From the NCBI GenBank assembly GCA_028554755.1, contig JAPTOF010000028.1:602501-666500 (forward strand): a stretch of 64,000 nt of DNA, written 5' to 3'. The notes beneath the pieces were generated by a model. That model had not been told where the DNA came from, made no database searches, and saw nothing but the letters and a program-made list of their open reading frames with translations. The position numbers were made by a program, and so were the translations under genes. Source of the stretch: Cordia subcordata. Taxonomy: Eukaryota; Streptophyta; Magnoliopsida; Boraginales; Cordiaceae. Shown here in pieces: positions 42,665-54,200 of this stretch; position 1 is the first letter of the stretch; each line of letters starts with the position of its first letter.

Positions 42665-45600
42665 CTATTTGGCAGCAACAACATTCTGAAGCAACTTCTC
42701 TAAATCACTCAATCTGCAACGGAGTGCAAACACAGTTTGTCATAAGCTTCAGATTTTACTTTCCTTTACAACTTAATAACGACCATCATACCTGACATTA
42801 CTCAAGTCGGGGTATGTTGCCAATGCATCTGAGAAATCCTATACATCAGTCAGACGATGTTACAGTTAGGTATCTATGATATATGTGGGTGAATCTTGTT
42901 CGGCTTAACTTATAATGCTTTGTAACAATATCTGAAGATAGAAGAATTGCAAGATGGCTTTTACCTGGTTAGCAGTTGATGTTGTATAACTAATCACACA
43001 TGACATCCCAGCTCCTGTTGCTGCCTGCATGAATCAATTCAGTTTAGTCTGTCATTCAGTTTCGACTTTTGCTTTGAGGTAAGAAGTTTTTACATATTTT
43101 GTAATAACTTCTCATGATAGAAATTTTCAGGTAATCTTGAAAACTTCTCCTATAGAAATTTTCAGTTAACCTTGGAAACTACTCACTAACAGCAATTGAC
43201 CAAGTATCTTTTAAAGCACAAATAATGTGGTTGAAAACAAATGTTCAAACATTCAATTCAAGCACAAATAATGTGGTACGAGACAAATGGTGAAACATTT
43301 TCTCTCTCTTCTTGTTTTATTTTATTTATTTATTTTCATTTGGAAGAGGCAGGGGAGGGGAGGTCCGGAAATTAACTTTACACATTGTATTTATTGGCCG
43401 ACCATTTTAATGAACTATAACAACACATTCCATATGCCAGCCAAATACCCCAGCATAAGTGCTCTACTAAAACTAACCACTCCAATTTGGATAAACAAAG
43501 AAAGAGAGGGTAAAATCAAAAGGTCATAAGATCGGTTAAGGATCATGGGATCCTTTTCTATCAGATAGGAAGGGCTTTGGCACAAAATAGGGGGGGTTTT
43601 TCCTAGTGTTAACAACAATATTCTTCTTTTTATCATTTCCAAAAAAGTTGGCAAACTTTGAGAAACAACAGTAGAAAATGAACAGAAGTTTGACTTCACT
43701 TTTAAAGATGTATAGCAGAAACAAACTAAGAAAGTTAGGTGGAAATAACAGTTGACACGGAGAGAAAAGTGAAAGGAATCTCAGATATTCTATGATGTTA
43801 ATGAGATAGAGATTAACCTGTAGACCAATCACACTATCTTCTACCACTAAACAGTCTGTCTCTGACACACCCAGCTTCTGCATGATGATTTTAGGATGTC
43901 TCAGTAATAAATAGTAAATGAATACCTTGTAGTATTATACAACAAAAGTTTTGCAATAATTCATTACCTTGGCTGCTGTTATGTATATTGATGGATCAGG
44001 CTTCTTTTGCTTTACATCATCACCTTCAAAAGTGAAAAATATAAAAGGCAAATTAGAGATCAGTAATGTATCAAGCTAGAACCAACTGATTAAGATGTTA
44101 GACAAAGTAGGTATCATTGACACCGCAGTTATAGAAGCACTTGCAGAAATTGTCAGAAACAACGTGAACTTCACCAGGGTTATTCCTTCACATTCTTGTC
44201 GCAAAATCACTGTCAATATCTAAAAACAGATTGAGAGGGAGAAATCTTTGAAGTATTATCAATTCTAGTTCAAAGAAAATGTCAACTTCTAGTAAACTAT
44301 ACAAGCAATTTTAAGATTCTACTGTGATGGTATTGAATCTAAGCTTGTTTATTCTGTTGGACAAACAATTAATGGAAATGATATTAGATCTGTCAGGTTG
44401 AGAAGACTGTCAGAAATAAATCCTGGCCTTGAAATGGATTCCGTGCTTTATCTAAAAGAAAATATCATTCCTAATTAATAATCAAAAAATACCATATAAA
44501 AGTGAATTCCATAGTATGATTAGGTGAAGTTTGCATTCTGGAGATTCACAAAAGAATATTATCATAATCTAAGTAGTATTTACAAGGAATAATAGACAAG
44601 ACATCACCATTGCCTCAACAACAGCAGGCTAATACAAACCTTAGTAGCTAAGAGTATCAGCCATATATCAGGGAGGAACAGAAGCTCATAAGATACACTC
44701 TAGTCTGTACCAAATTTGTGAGCTCTGAGCAGGCCGGTGACATCTTAATGGTAAAACACAATCAACCCCACACTCGTTTATGCCATAATTTCATAAGAAT
44801 CTTGAAGTCAAGAACTGCTTTTTGCAGTCTTGAAAGTCAGAAAGGTTATACTTCTAAGTTACAGAAAGATTTAATTAACTGTTATTTTTTTGAGAAATCC
44901 ATAAAATATCTGCTATCTCCATCTGGAATAGTGGCAAGTGGCTTTGATAACAAATTTCTACAGAAGAATGTAGTGGATATCTTTCTAGAATATTAATTAG
45001 ATCATTGGTTTCTGCAGATTGCTAATGGTAACTACTGTGAATTAAATTTGCCAGCTGAACATATTAAAAGTTCAATCAAGTTCCAACACCTATTTCAGCT
45101 GAAGACTTTCTCCAGGAAGTAAAGGAAAATATCAACCAAATTGCTTTTTAGCAATTTGAATGTTAGTCTATGTGTTTGTTCAACACATTACAAACTTACA
45201 TGCACAGAATTCGATGAATGTGAGAGATAAAGATAAAACAACCACAATCGTAAAGAGATGAAAAGATTTCTATATCTGATTTGAGTATTCTTAATTACAT
45301 CAAAAGAAATAATTGGATGGAGCCATAAGTGCATCAGAGAATTTGCATAACAAGTGGCTAAAATATGAAGTTATTATTTTAAGAGACAAATTTGAGTTTC
45401 TCCAAAAAGAAAACAAGCAAATTTTATATTCAGTTATATAAATTGTTAGTGATACCTGCAAGGAAGCAATCCAAGCTTTGGAACCTATCCTACAATAAAC
45501 ACAGAAAATCCAGACTAACAACTTTTTTCCACTGAAGGAATAGGGAGAAAGATCAGATGATATTATCAAAGAAACAACATACAATGCCAATAAGGTTTTC

Positions 45601-48220
45601 TAAACAGAGTATGACTGAACTTTTAGTTGCAGCAGAGCAAACCGCCAACAATTTACCCTAGAATGAAGACAAAGAAAAAGTTAAAAATGTAATCTTTCCG
45701 ACGAAGTACAAGGATTTGATTTTTGATGCGTAGAAAAGAGAAAAGGAAATATAAGTGGACATGAAGGAAACTGGTGCAGAATGAAATTAAGTGATTGATG
45801 TATACACATAGAACAGATGAGTCGAGTACAAGTAACATGATAATGACAATATAATTGCATTTATAAGTTAAACTTCTATCTTACAGCAGCCTTAGCCTCG
45901 TCCATCAACCTCAGAACTCGTGGTCTAGGCTCAACCTAGCCAATACAACACCAATCATAATGGTGACAGAACAATATCTTAAATAGAAATCACAATTTAA
46001 ACCAACTAGTTTTTGTCTTACAGTTCCAGATTTAATTATTTCTTTGTACCTCTCAGTCTTCCAATCCTGTGAAAAAGCCACATCACCATTGTTAGAGACA
46101 GAGATCAAGCAGTCCTTCAGAATTTCCTACTTTTTGCTGCGTCATTGAAATTGTTTTATCATACACCACAATGAGCCTCTTTTACCATTAAAATCACATT
46201 ATGAACCTTCAGACAGTCGGCACAGTTAGCTAGTAGAGCTCTAAGTGGACACTCGAATATCCATATCTTGATATGGGGTGATAAAAATTATAAAACTTGA
46301 TGAGAGTAAGAGGGACAAACTTCTGATACAAAATATGATTCTTTCCTACCCAAAATATAAGGAAATCACCACTGACTTTCCCTTTTATTAGTTGTCACCA
46401 ACTAATCAATGAATTTAGTTTTTTCTCCTTCCGCTTGATTCTATGGAACTGCCAATTGATTTTGACAGCTAAATTCGCAAAAGGGAACAAAATGTTTGTC
46501 AATCCCAACCTTATGCATGACAACCTTCCTGCTAATTCACTGGCAACCTATCTAATGTTTTTATGATCAGATGGAAGGTCTGAGTAACATCATATAAGTG
46601 GATCTGAACATCTATGGCTCAGACAAGCTATCTCTTTCCCACAAGGTGTAATAAAAAAGCTCCACAAACCCAATACTTCCCTATTAATTCCCATTTCAAA
46701 CCTCTCCACATTTCAAAGGATCACCAATACACTTAAAGTGATGGGCAGTATTAATCTTACAGCAAAGATTTACTCTTATATCGTGTACTTTTAAGCCACA
46801 GCAGGCCGGGCAACGCAAATAGGCAATTTACATTTTACACCATTATTTCAATCTCTCTATGTTCTATTCTAAAGAAAATGCTCTGCTAGTAGCAATCAGA
46901 TTCAATAACACATTTGCAAGGCTCATTCCAAATTTACTCAGACTCTCCCATTGAAGAACTAAATTCAGAACAGATATCCAGAAATGCATTGTCCAACTTC
47001 CAAAGTTCTCCACTTAATTTGTTAAATTTAAGAATACAACTAGAAATTATTATACTTATAATTATGCTACATCATATATACTAAGTTAAATTCACTTGGA
47101 GTACCAATAAATCATTGTAAATCAAACATGACATTATGGTACGCAACTTGAAGAATGTCAATTAACTTCTCTCTATCTTCATCACCCTCGGGAGGCTTCT
47201 CACAGACTGTCGAAATTGGCCAGCCATGCTCCTTAAAATACCTAACAAATTGAAACTATTAACATACACATTCACACACACATTGTAATTTAAGAATCTG
47301 GCCATGCCAGGATTCAAGTCTCTCTGACGCACAAGCTCTTTATACTCATACATGCTTGAAAAAATATGTAAGAAAACACAAACAAACAAGTAAATAATCT
47401 AAAGAATCCGCAAACAATCTAAACTTTTAAACGAGACATTACATAATAGAGTAATGTTCAAATGCATTCCCATCTAGAGATGTTTATAACTTGAGATGGA
47501 AACCATCGCATTTCGGGATTTCCACTGTCTATTACTAAATAAACTAAACGGTTTGCGAAATCTTTAAACTTTTAGATGTGTCGGTATGTAGCAATTTTAA
47601 ATACACAAACAAATATATCTAAATATATACATATAGGACTTGCTTGGATTAGCTTTCTTTCCTGAAAAATAACTTTTTTTTTAAATAAGTATTTAAATTG
47701 ACTTTAAGAACGATTGAAATTCTTCAAAAATATTTTTCCAAAATTAACAAAAAAGTTTTTTTTTTGAAAACAAGAAAGCCAATCAAAACAAGCATACACA
47801 TGTTTGATAAAAATGAGAGAAAGACCATCGCATTTTGGGTTTTCCACCGCCAATTTGGTTCTGAAGCTGATCATAAAACTCGAGGCTCCAGTTGAGGGGC
47901 TCAGACGAAAAGGCAGAGGAGGACGAAGAAGAAGGGCAGCGCACATTAAAATGTGAGAAGGCATCATTATAGGCTTGGCGGTGCAAGTGTTCAGACTCTA
48001 ATATAACGCCGTCGCAGTCGAAAATCAACGCCTGCAGTGCACCAGAAGCAGCAGCTGCAGAGACCGAGAGTGCTGTTCTTGCTCTCGTTGAATTGGTAGA
48101 AATGGTGGTGGTTACGGAGATGGTGGGATTGGTTTTCAGGGAGAAGAGAGGGTGGTGAGTGTGAGATGCGAGGGAAGCGTTGGGTGGTGGGCAGAGTAGC
48201 ATCATGGCGCAACACGCCAT
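42665..48220 (-). CDS. Gene B: plastid HAD-superfamily hydrolase, CbbY-like (At4g39970 type), 321 aa
   Basis: Exons on the minus strand, all with GT-AG sites: 48220-47826, 47241-47148, 46066-46022, 45935-45885, 45657-45583, 45489-45456, 44023-43968, 43877-43818, 43024-42965, 42838-42792, 42713-42665. They total 966 nt, 321 residues plus TAG, with no internal stop. Residues 1 to about 58 are Ser/Thr/Ala-rich, like a chloroplast transit peptide. HAD motif I is FDCDGVILES, with nucleophile Asp68 and acid/base Asp70. Motif II is the Ser of VCSAAT (about 203), motif III the Lys of KKPDPS (about 239), and motif IV VVEDSVIG (Glu263, Asp264). The insert DWKTERYKEIIKSG is a helical cap segment. The sequence closely follows Arabidopsis At4g39970 as I recall it (316 aa). 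A stromal sugar-phosphate phosphatase role is likely from the family, but the substrate is unknown. Confidence 0.93.
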
Positions 48221-48931
48221 GGCTGTGGAGTTGAGTGGTGAAGGCAGTGAGCTTGGATTTGTTGATTGATTTTCTGGCGGATAAACAAAGGAGGGGTTGA
48301 GGTTTTGTTTGGGTTCATAACGGATTTAACCACCATGTCGTTTTGTGGCTGGTGTTGTAAATGAGTAGCTTATTGCAATTTTACAAAGGATAAAAATATG
48401 TTAGTCTTGTGGTTTACTTATTAATTGGTTGCTCATTAGTTATTACTTGATCTTACAAAATCTTTCTTTCAATTCTTTTATAATTTTTTTTTTTCAATAG
48501 GGACGGGTATGAATGTAGGCCTCATTTATCACAAATTATGATGTTGGCCCAGTGACTTAGGCTGACTTTAGGTGGGTGACTTTTTTGAAATGCAATGCAA
48601 GTTAGCAATCTAGGCCATGGGCCTTCTTGATCATCAATTGACCCCATCCATGTAAGCATAATTCTTTAATATTTTTTTAAAAAGTTGATAAATCTATCTC
48701 TTTGATATTGTTTTCTCAGATCTACGAAGAAAATTACCCAAAAAAAAAATAATTATTTAAGGGGTTAGTAGCTAGTTGAAAAGAACCACAGAGTTAGAAG
48801 CTACTAATTCATAAATATTGGTGGCATTTTTGTATAAATCATAACCATTTTGAATTGATTTATACTTATATTCTTACACAATGCGCATGTGATGCACACT
48901 CCTTTGGATAAAAAATATAATGGAAGAAGGT
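48221..48931. other. Upstream region of gene B
   Basis: It holds the 5' UTR and presumed promoter of gene B. I cannot point to a convincing TATA box on the minus strand. No other gene is seen. Confidence 0.5.
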
Positions 48932-49041
48932 TATCTACCATATTTCTTTAAAAGCATATTAAAAATTCTCTTGTATTTTTTAATAGGTATTAAAAAATAC
49001 AAGAGAATTTTTAATATGCTTTTAAAGAAATATGGTAGATA
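48932..49041. repeat. Perfect 54-bp inverted repeat with 2-bp centre
   Basis: The left arm 48,932-48,985 (TATCTACCATATTTCTTTAA... to TAATA) and right arm 48,988-49,041 are exact reverse complements around GG at 48,986-48,987. I checked all 54 positions. Pairing stops at the next base on each side. It is AT-rich and non-coding. Confidence 0.95.
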
Positions 49042-49089
49042 GCTAATCCAATAAACCATAAGGGAGTAATGTGAATTTTCCTCCTTGAC

Positions 49090-50055
49090 AACACTTCAAA
49101 GTAAAGAGTTCAAGGGGTGAGAAGATCAAACGCAGTGATTTAGGGTCGTCCAAACTCCGTTCGACCTGGTCCACCACTTAAAGTCTCCCCTTAGGATTTT
49201 AGAAGTTTCATTAATGATCCAGTTTCTTGCTTAGTAGGTTCTCAAAGCATAGAACAACATTCAAAAACCTTATTTGACCACAAGAATCACAAGTGTTAAT
49301 GTAACAGTTGAGGAATTTTAGCCCTTTGCTCTTAATATCACGACGTTGAACACTCAATCTAGTCTACCCAAGAGTGAATATACAAGTAGTGAAAAAGAAA
49401 GGTTTAGGTTTACAATACTGCTCAAGAGCTAGTGATATAAAAGGTATAAATATCTTCTTGTATTGATCAAAGTGGATAAGCAAATTTGTGAACTCAACAA
49501 ACTTGATCAAATGATACTGAATGCAACAGTAAATGCAAGAAGAAACTTTTGATGTTATTGTCTTGTAATAAAAGGTTCAGATCAAGTTGTTAAATGTTGG
49601 AGTGAAAGGATGTATTGATAATAGCAAAAAGTAAAAACTCCAACGGTTATATTTAGAAAAGTGATCAGCACTACCGGTCCACTTGTGCCTCAATTAGTAG
49701 AGCAACAAAGCTCTCTAACCATACTGGTGGATCGTACCTGTCCACAGATGCCTCAATTGATAAGAAGAACCAAACTCATTGACCATTCCAGATGATGCTT
49801 ATCGGTTGAAGCCACTTAGCTGATATCAAGGGTCAACTGGCACAATTAGTCGGTGCCAACCAAAACTATATAAAAAGTTGTTTAACTTTTGCAAAAAGCA
49901 AACTTTACACCAACTCAACAGTGAAAGCACGTTTTTAACAGAAAAAATGGGTTGATCAAGACACCCACTTGCATTATCATCAAGTTTCATAAATGCAAAC
50001 CAAACGCTTAAGGCATTAAATGTAAGATCAATTTTCATATTTTGGTGTATATATA
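49090..50055 (-). repeat. Old SIRE-type copia LTR remnant
   Basis: On the minus strand it runs through a segment with repeated CTAATTGAGGCA-type lines, TATATAGTTTTGG and an AT-rich middle. It then reaches ATCCTAAGGGGAGACTTTAAG and GTGGTGGACCAGG, the same late-LTR signature as 2037-2070. No internal element sequence adjoins it, so it is probably a solo or truncated LTR. Confidence 0.55.
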
Positions 50056-50059
50056 TATA

Positions 50060-50553
50060 CTAGTCTAACAACCGTGCCATGCACGGGTTGCAAAATATAT
50101 GATTTATTTTTTTTCTTAAAACAGTATTTTATATTATTAAACATTGCAATGAATTGTATTTTGCCATATATAGCACTAATTTTTTTTTATAGTAAAAGAA
50201 ATCAATTAAAATAGGTCAAGATTTGATATGAACTAAATTAGTGAGTGACCATAGATATACAATCAATCCAGATTGCATGTCATGATTTTTGGTTGTAATA
50301 TGTAAATATTAAAATAAATTAGTAAATCAATATAAATCTCACTAAGTAAGGCAATTTTGAATAAATTTGAATATAAATCTTAATGGTTGGATGAGGTGTA
50401 GTTGGAGTTTGGATACTTGAATAACCGTAGATTGAGCCTTGAAAATAGGAGTACATAACAAAGGGTTATATTTGTGTGACACTTGTCATTGTATTTGTGC
50501 AATACTTGTCAGTATTATATTAAATTGGGTTCTTCTATATAATATAGTATAGA
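50060..50553 (-). mobile_element. Non-autonomous Helitron-like element, 494 bp
   Basis: On the minus strand it starts TCTATACTATATTATATAG after an A. It ends with the hairpin AACCCGTGC-ATG-GCACGGTT, then GTTAGA and CTAG before a T. A 5' TC, a hairpin about 6 nt before a 3' CTAG, and an A/T insertion site are the Helitron signature. There are no inverted repeats and no coding sequence. Confidence 0.65.
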
Positions 50554-50641
50554 TATATATATATATTCAAGAAGATGTAAGTTGAGTTGTACATTCAAAG
50601 CGTTTAATGCAAGGTTAAATAGCATCAAGTTGAAAATTTAC

Positions 50642-50850
50642 TACAATACACATACACACATATATACACACACAAAAAAAAAGATATATACAAAAGATAT
50701 ATATGTATGTATGTATTTGTATATATCTTTTGTGTGTGTGTATATAAAGAGAGAAAGAGAGAGAGAGAGAGAGGAAGGGAGACAGGGAGAGAGAAAGAAG
50801 AGGATAAGGAGAGGGAGAGAGAGAAAGAACATGTGTGAGAGAGAGTTAAA
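50642..50850 (+). repeat. Compound simple repeats (CA, TA/TG, GA)
   Basis: (AC)n at 50,647-50,672, TA/TG-rich 50,690-50,745, then GAGAGAGA/GGGAGA purine tract 50,745-50,840. The open frames on both strands here are products of these repeats. Confidence 0.85.
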
Positions 50851-50999
50851 ATTTCACGAGAACGATAGATTTTTTTGAAACAAATTAGTAAAGTTGAAAC
50901 AACTCCTTTTGGTTGAAAAATACCGCAAATATGTATATGTTCATATATCTATATCCTTTTTCCAGGACAAGCAATATCAGGTCTTATATATGTAACACC

Positions 51000-51699
51000 G
51001 ACTGACCAAATATTTTCACGCATAGCGCCCAAGCTTGGTTAAAATTAAGCCCTCAGGTTCTGTAGTATGGAGGAGATCAATTTATGCGTCATCCTTACAG
51101 AGAGTCACATCAACTGGAGGGCAAGCGAGGGTGAAATTGATTTTTGGCATGATGGTTGGTGTGAAGTTCAGCAGCTACATCCTAATAGTGTGATTGGGGG
51201 AGATCTGTTGAAACTCTCAGAAATGTTTAACAAATGCCTAGTAGGATAAGAACAAGCTCAAGAATGTAGCGCCCAATAGTATGATACAAACGATCAAGCA
51301 CATTCAGATGCACAAAGGGGTCAAGGACATTCTGGGACCTATCTAGCAATGAGACGTTTAGCTTGAAGAGCGTGTGGAATCTTGTAAGACAGAGGGGTCA
51401 GAAGTTCTTCATTTTTTTGAACATTTGGCATCAAAGTTTGCCTCTAAAGGTATAATGTTTTTTTTTTTTGGTAAGCATTATATAAATAGCTCCCTATTGA
51501 TGCTAGTCTAAAAGATAAGGGCATCTACATTGCTTCCAAATGCCAGTGCTGTGCTAACAAGGAGAATATCGGGCACCTTTCGTGGAGAATGCTGTGGTAT
51601 GACAAGTGTAGCTATATTTTGGATCTATGATTCATGTTGACATCTCAGGTTTGTAGCATATTTTATTTAATCCTGGTAAGTTGGTTTGCATCTAGCTTA
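51000..51699 (+). pseudogene. LINE (non-LTR) pol remnant, zf-RVT region
   Basis: Pieces read INWRASEGEIDFWHDGWCEVQ, which resembles the IRWRVGDG-x-SFWHDRW pattern after plant LINE reverse transcriptase. This is followed in another frame by ETFSLKSVWNLVRQRG and FLNIWHQSLPLK, the zf-RVT pattern. Frames are broken by stops. The remnant is cut at 51,699 by a copia insertion and resumes at 58,984. Confidence 0.7.
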
Positions 51700-52133
51700 T
51701 GTTGGAAAATTTCTCTTTAAAATGGGCTATCGTTAATTATTTTTGGTTTTATAAAATAGGTTGAATATTTGGTTCACAAGTTGGGCTTTGTAATCATATT
51801 GGTTTTAGCCCACCTTATAAATCCATATGGTCCTTTTGTGTGTAGGCCTATATATTATGATAAATCCTTTTATGGAGAGGACTGTCAGAATTTATTATAA
51901 ATAGGACTAGGTCCCCTCTCCTACTCTTAACCTAACAGTTGTTCCCATAAGTATATGTTAATATTGAGTAGAGCAGGGAGAGGAAGATCTAAGCCTAGAC
52001 TAGGGTGACAGTTATTTCTTCAACAATAATTCTTTAACAATAATGACTCAAACAGGTATGTGTTTCCGCTATCAATTATGTTTTTGAATTTTATATTGTA
52101 AATTTATGTATACGATCCTATATTGTGCTTACA
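51700..52133 (+). repeat. 5' LTR of the old copia element
   Basis: Starts TGTTGGAAAATTTCTC and ends GTGCTTACA. A TGTGGTATTAGAGCC primer binding site (initiator tRNA-Met type, one change in the core) follows at 52,134. Confidence 0.92.
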
Positions 52134-52150
52134 TGTGGTATTAGAGCCAC
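52134..52150 (+). other. Primer binding site of the old copia element
   Basis: TGTGGTATTAGAGCCAC follows the LTR directly and matches TGGTATCAGAGC with one change. Confidence 0.8.
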
Positions 52151-53115
52151 TTATACATGGATTTACATGTATTTTTTTTTAAGAAAAATTGGAATACTTG
52201 TTTGAGTAAATAAACTATGAAAGTTGTTGATGATTGTTTTATATTATTATTAAATTTTATTTCATAAAATTGATTGAGTGCTTTCGTAGAACTCTTTTTG
52301 GTCGTTCTTGATTTATTTTATGATCTATTTTAATTTTTGAGTTTTTCCACTGAATTATTTAGAGAAAGCCAATCGCCAGTCACATCAAGAAAATAGCCAT
52401 TTTTTAAAATTAAAAAAGGAATATTCATGATTTGTTTTGTTTTTTTAAAGACCCATGTTTTGGTCTTGTGTTTCAAATTTTTGTGATTTTATTGATTTTT
52501 AATAAAATAAATAAAAAAACTATTTGCATAATTGAGCAAAGAATTCAACTTTTTTTTGGTAAAATTGATGTTGAATTTGAATTTCTAGATGAAAAAGACT
52601 AGGATTAGATTGTTTGATTACAAAATCGAATTAGATTTGAGGTTTTTATGACATTAGTATGGGGTGTGATTGACAATTAAGCCTTTTGGGATACTTAAGC
52701 TTTTGTTATATATAAGCGCGACCAAACAAGTCCCTTGTGTTTTAAGCTAGAAAGGGCTACGTTTGGCAAAACTTAGTTTCTTTAGCTTTTTGGTCTTTGG
52801 GATTATTTGCATAACCAAACCAAAACCTTATTTTTAAGTTGGGAAGGTCTTGTTTGGCTAAAGGTTTTTTCTTACCAAAGACATAGCATTGCATAATTTA
52901 TATTTACCAAACAATGCCTTTGCTACAATGGAATCAAATTTAATTTAAAATGTTAAATTTATTTTAAATTTTGTTTTTGTGTGTGTGTGTGTGTATTAGT
53001 CTTTTGAGAGGGAAACAAAAAACCATCATGGCCGAGTTTTTTTTTTTTTTTGGGTTATCCATTATTATATAAATAAATATATATACATATGATATATGCA
53101 TTTGGGGCTCGTTAA

Positions 53116-53187
<72 letters not shown>

Positions 53188-54200
53188 TTATTATTAGTTT
53201 CCTTTTTTTTTTTAATTCTCAATTTGATTGTATATTGACAAACTGAAATATATTTTGTTATATCCTAAGATGTGTCATTAATGGTGACATGTTCTTGCAA
53301 TGGATATTTTATAATTATTACTTCTGTCTTATTCCTTTTAAAGTATTAAATTAATTAATATATCATTAATTGTTTACTATAACGAGCCCTTAGGGCACTT
53401 TTAAGTGCAGTGCCATCATTTATTTACTTTTGCAAATGTAATAGAATTCTATTGCTAAGTGAGTTGCTATTGGATCAAGTGAATATTTGGTTTTGGCACC
53501 AGTAATAATTGTTTTAGCTTTGTTATGAAAATAAATTTAATTAAACATTGAAATTTTATGTTTTTCTCTATGGCAATTTCTATGTTTTATAAATAAAGAT
53601 TTGATCTTGATGTTTTCTTTAGTCCTCTGAATTTAATGAAAATATTTATTTTCTTTATTCAATTTGAAATTTTATATATCTCCTATTACTAGATTATTCA
53701 TATGTGCTCGTGAAATTTGTTGAAGAATATAATTTTAAGTTGATCACTGAGACATATCATATTGAATTGTTTCATATTGTGTGGTCAATCGCACACATAG
53801 CATTTTTTGATTAAAGTTAAACATTAATTTTTCTCAATGAGTTGATAGCATAGATTTAAGTAGGCAAATTTGCCAAAGTGATTTGCTTAATTCAATCTAT
53901 GGCTTTTCTCATTTTGTTTGGAAAATTACCATGGTAAAGTGCGCAATATTCTCCCAAAGGAGATCATTATATGGCCGGTAGTGTAACCATAAAGTATGGA
54001 ACAAGATTACAATGCTATTAGGGAGTTCAATTGCCCAAAGGTGATTAACTTTTCTTTTAGTGAGGTGATCTTATATATATTACTTTATGTTAAAAGAGTG
54101 CCTATTTACATGTTAAATTATTTGCCCAAAGGCAGATATGACAACGATATGCTTGGACTCTTTTATTTATAATGTTTACTCTTGTAATATAGTATGTATG
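52151..54200 (+). other. 5' internal region of the old copia element, no frame left
   Basis: AT-rich, without a supportable ORF. It includes (GT)n at about 52,977-52,995, T-runs and an (AAT)n microsatellite at 53,117-53,183. Gag should lie towards the right end but is too decayed to delimit. Confidence 0.6.
53117..53183 (+). repeat. (AAT)n microsatellite
   Basis: About 21 uninterrupted AAT/ATA units inside the old copia element. Confidence 0.9.

Noticed and set aside
43287..45838. Several open frames on both strands inside gene B
   Set aside because: They lie in introns or run past splice sites; the exon model explains the real coding parts.
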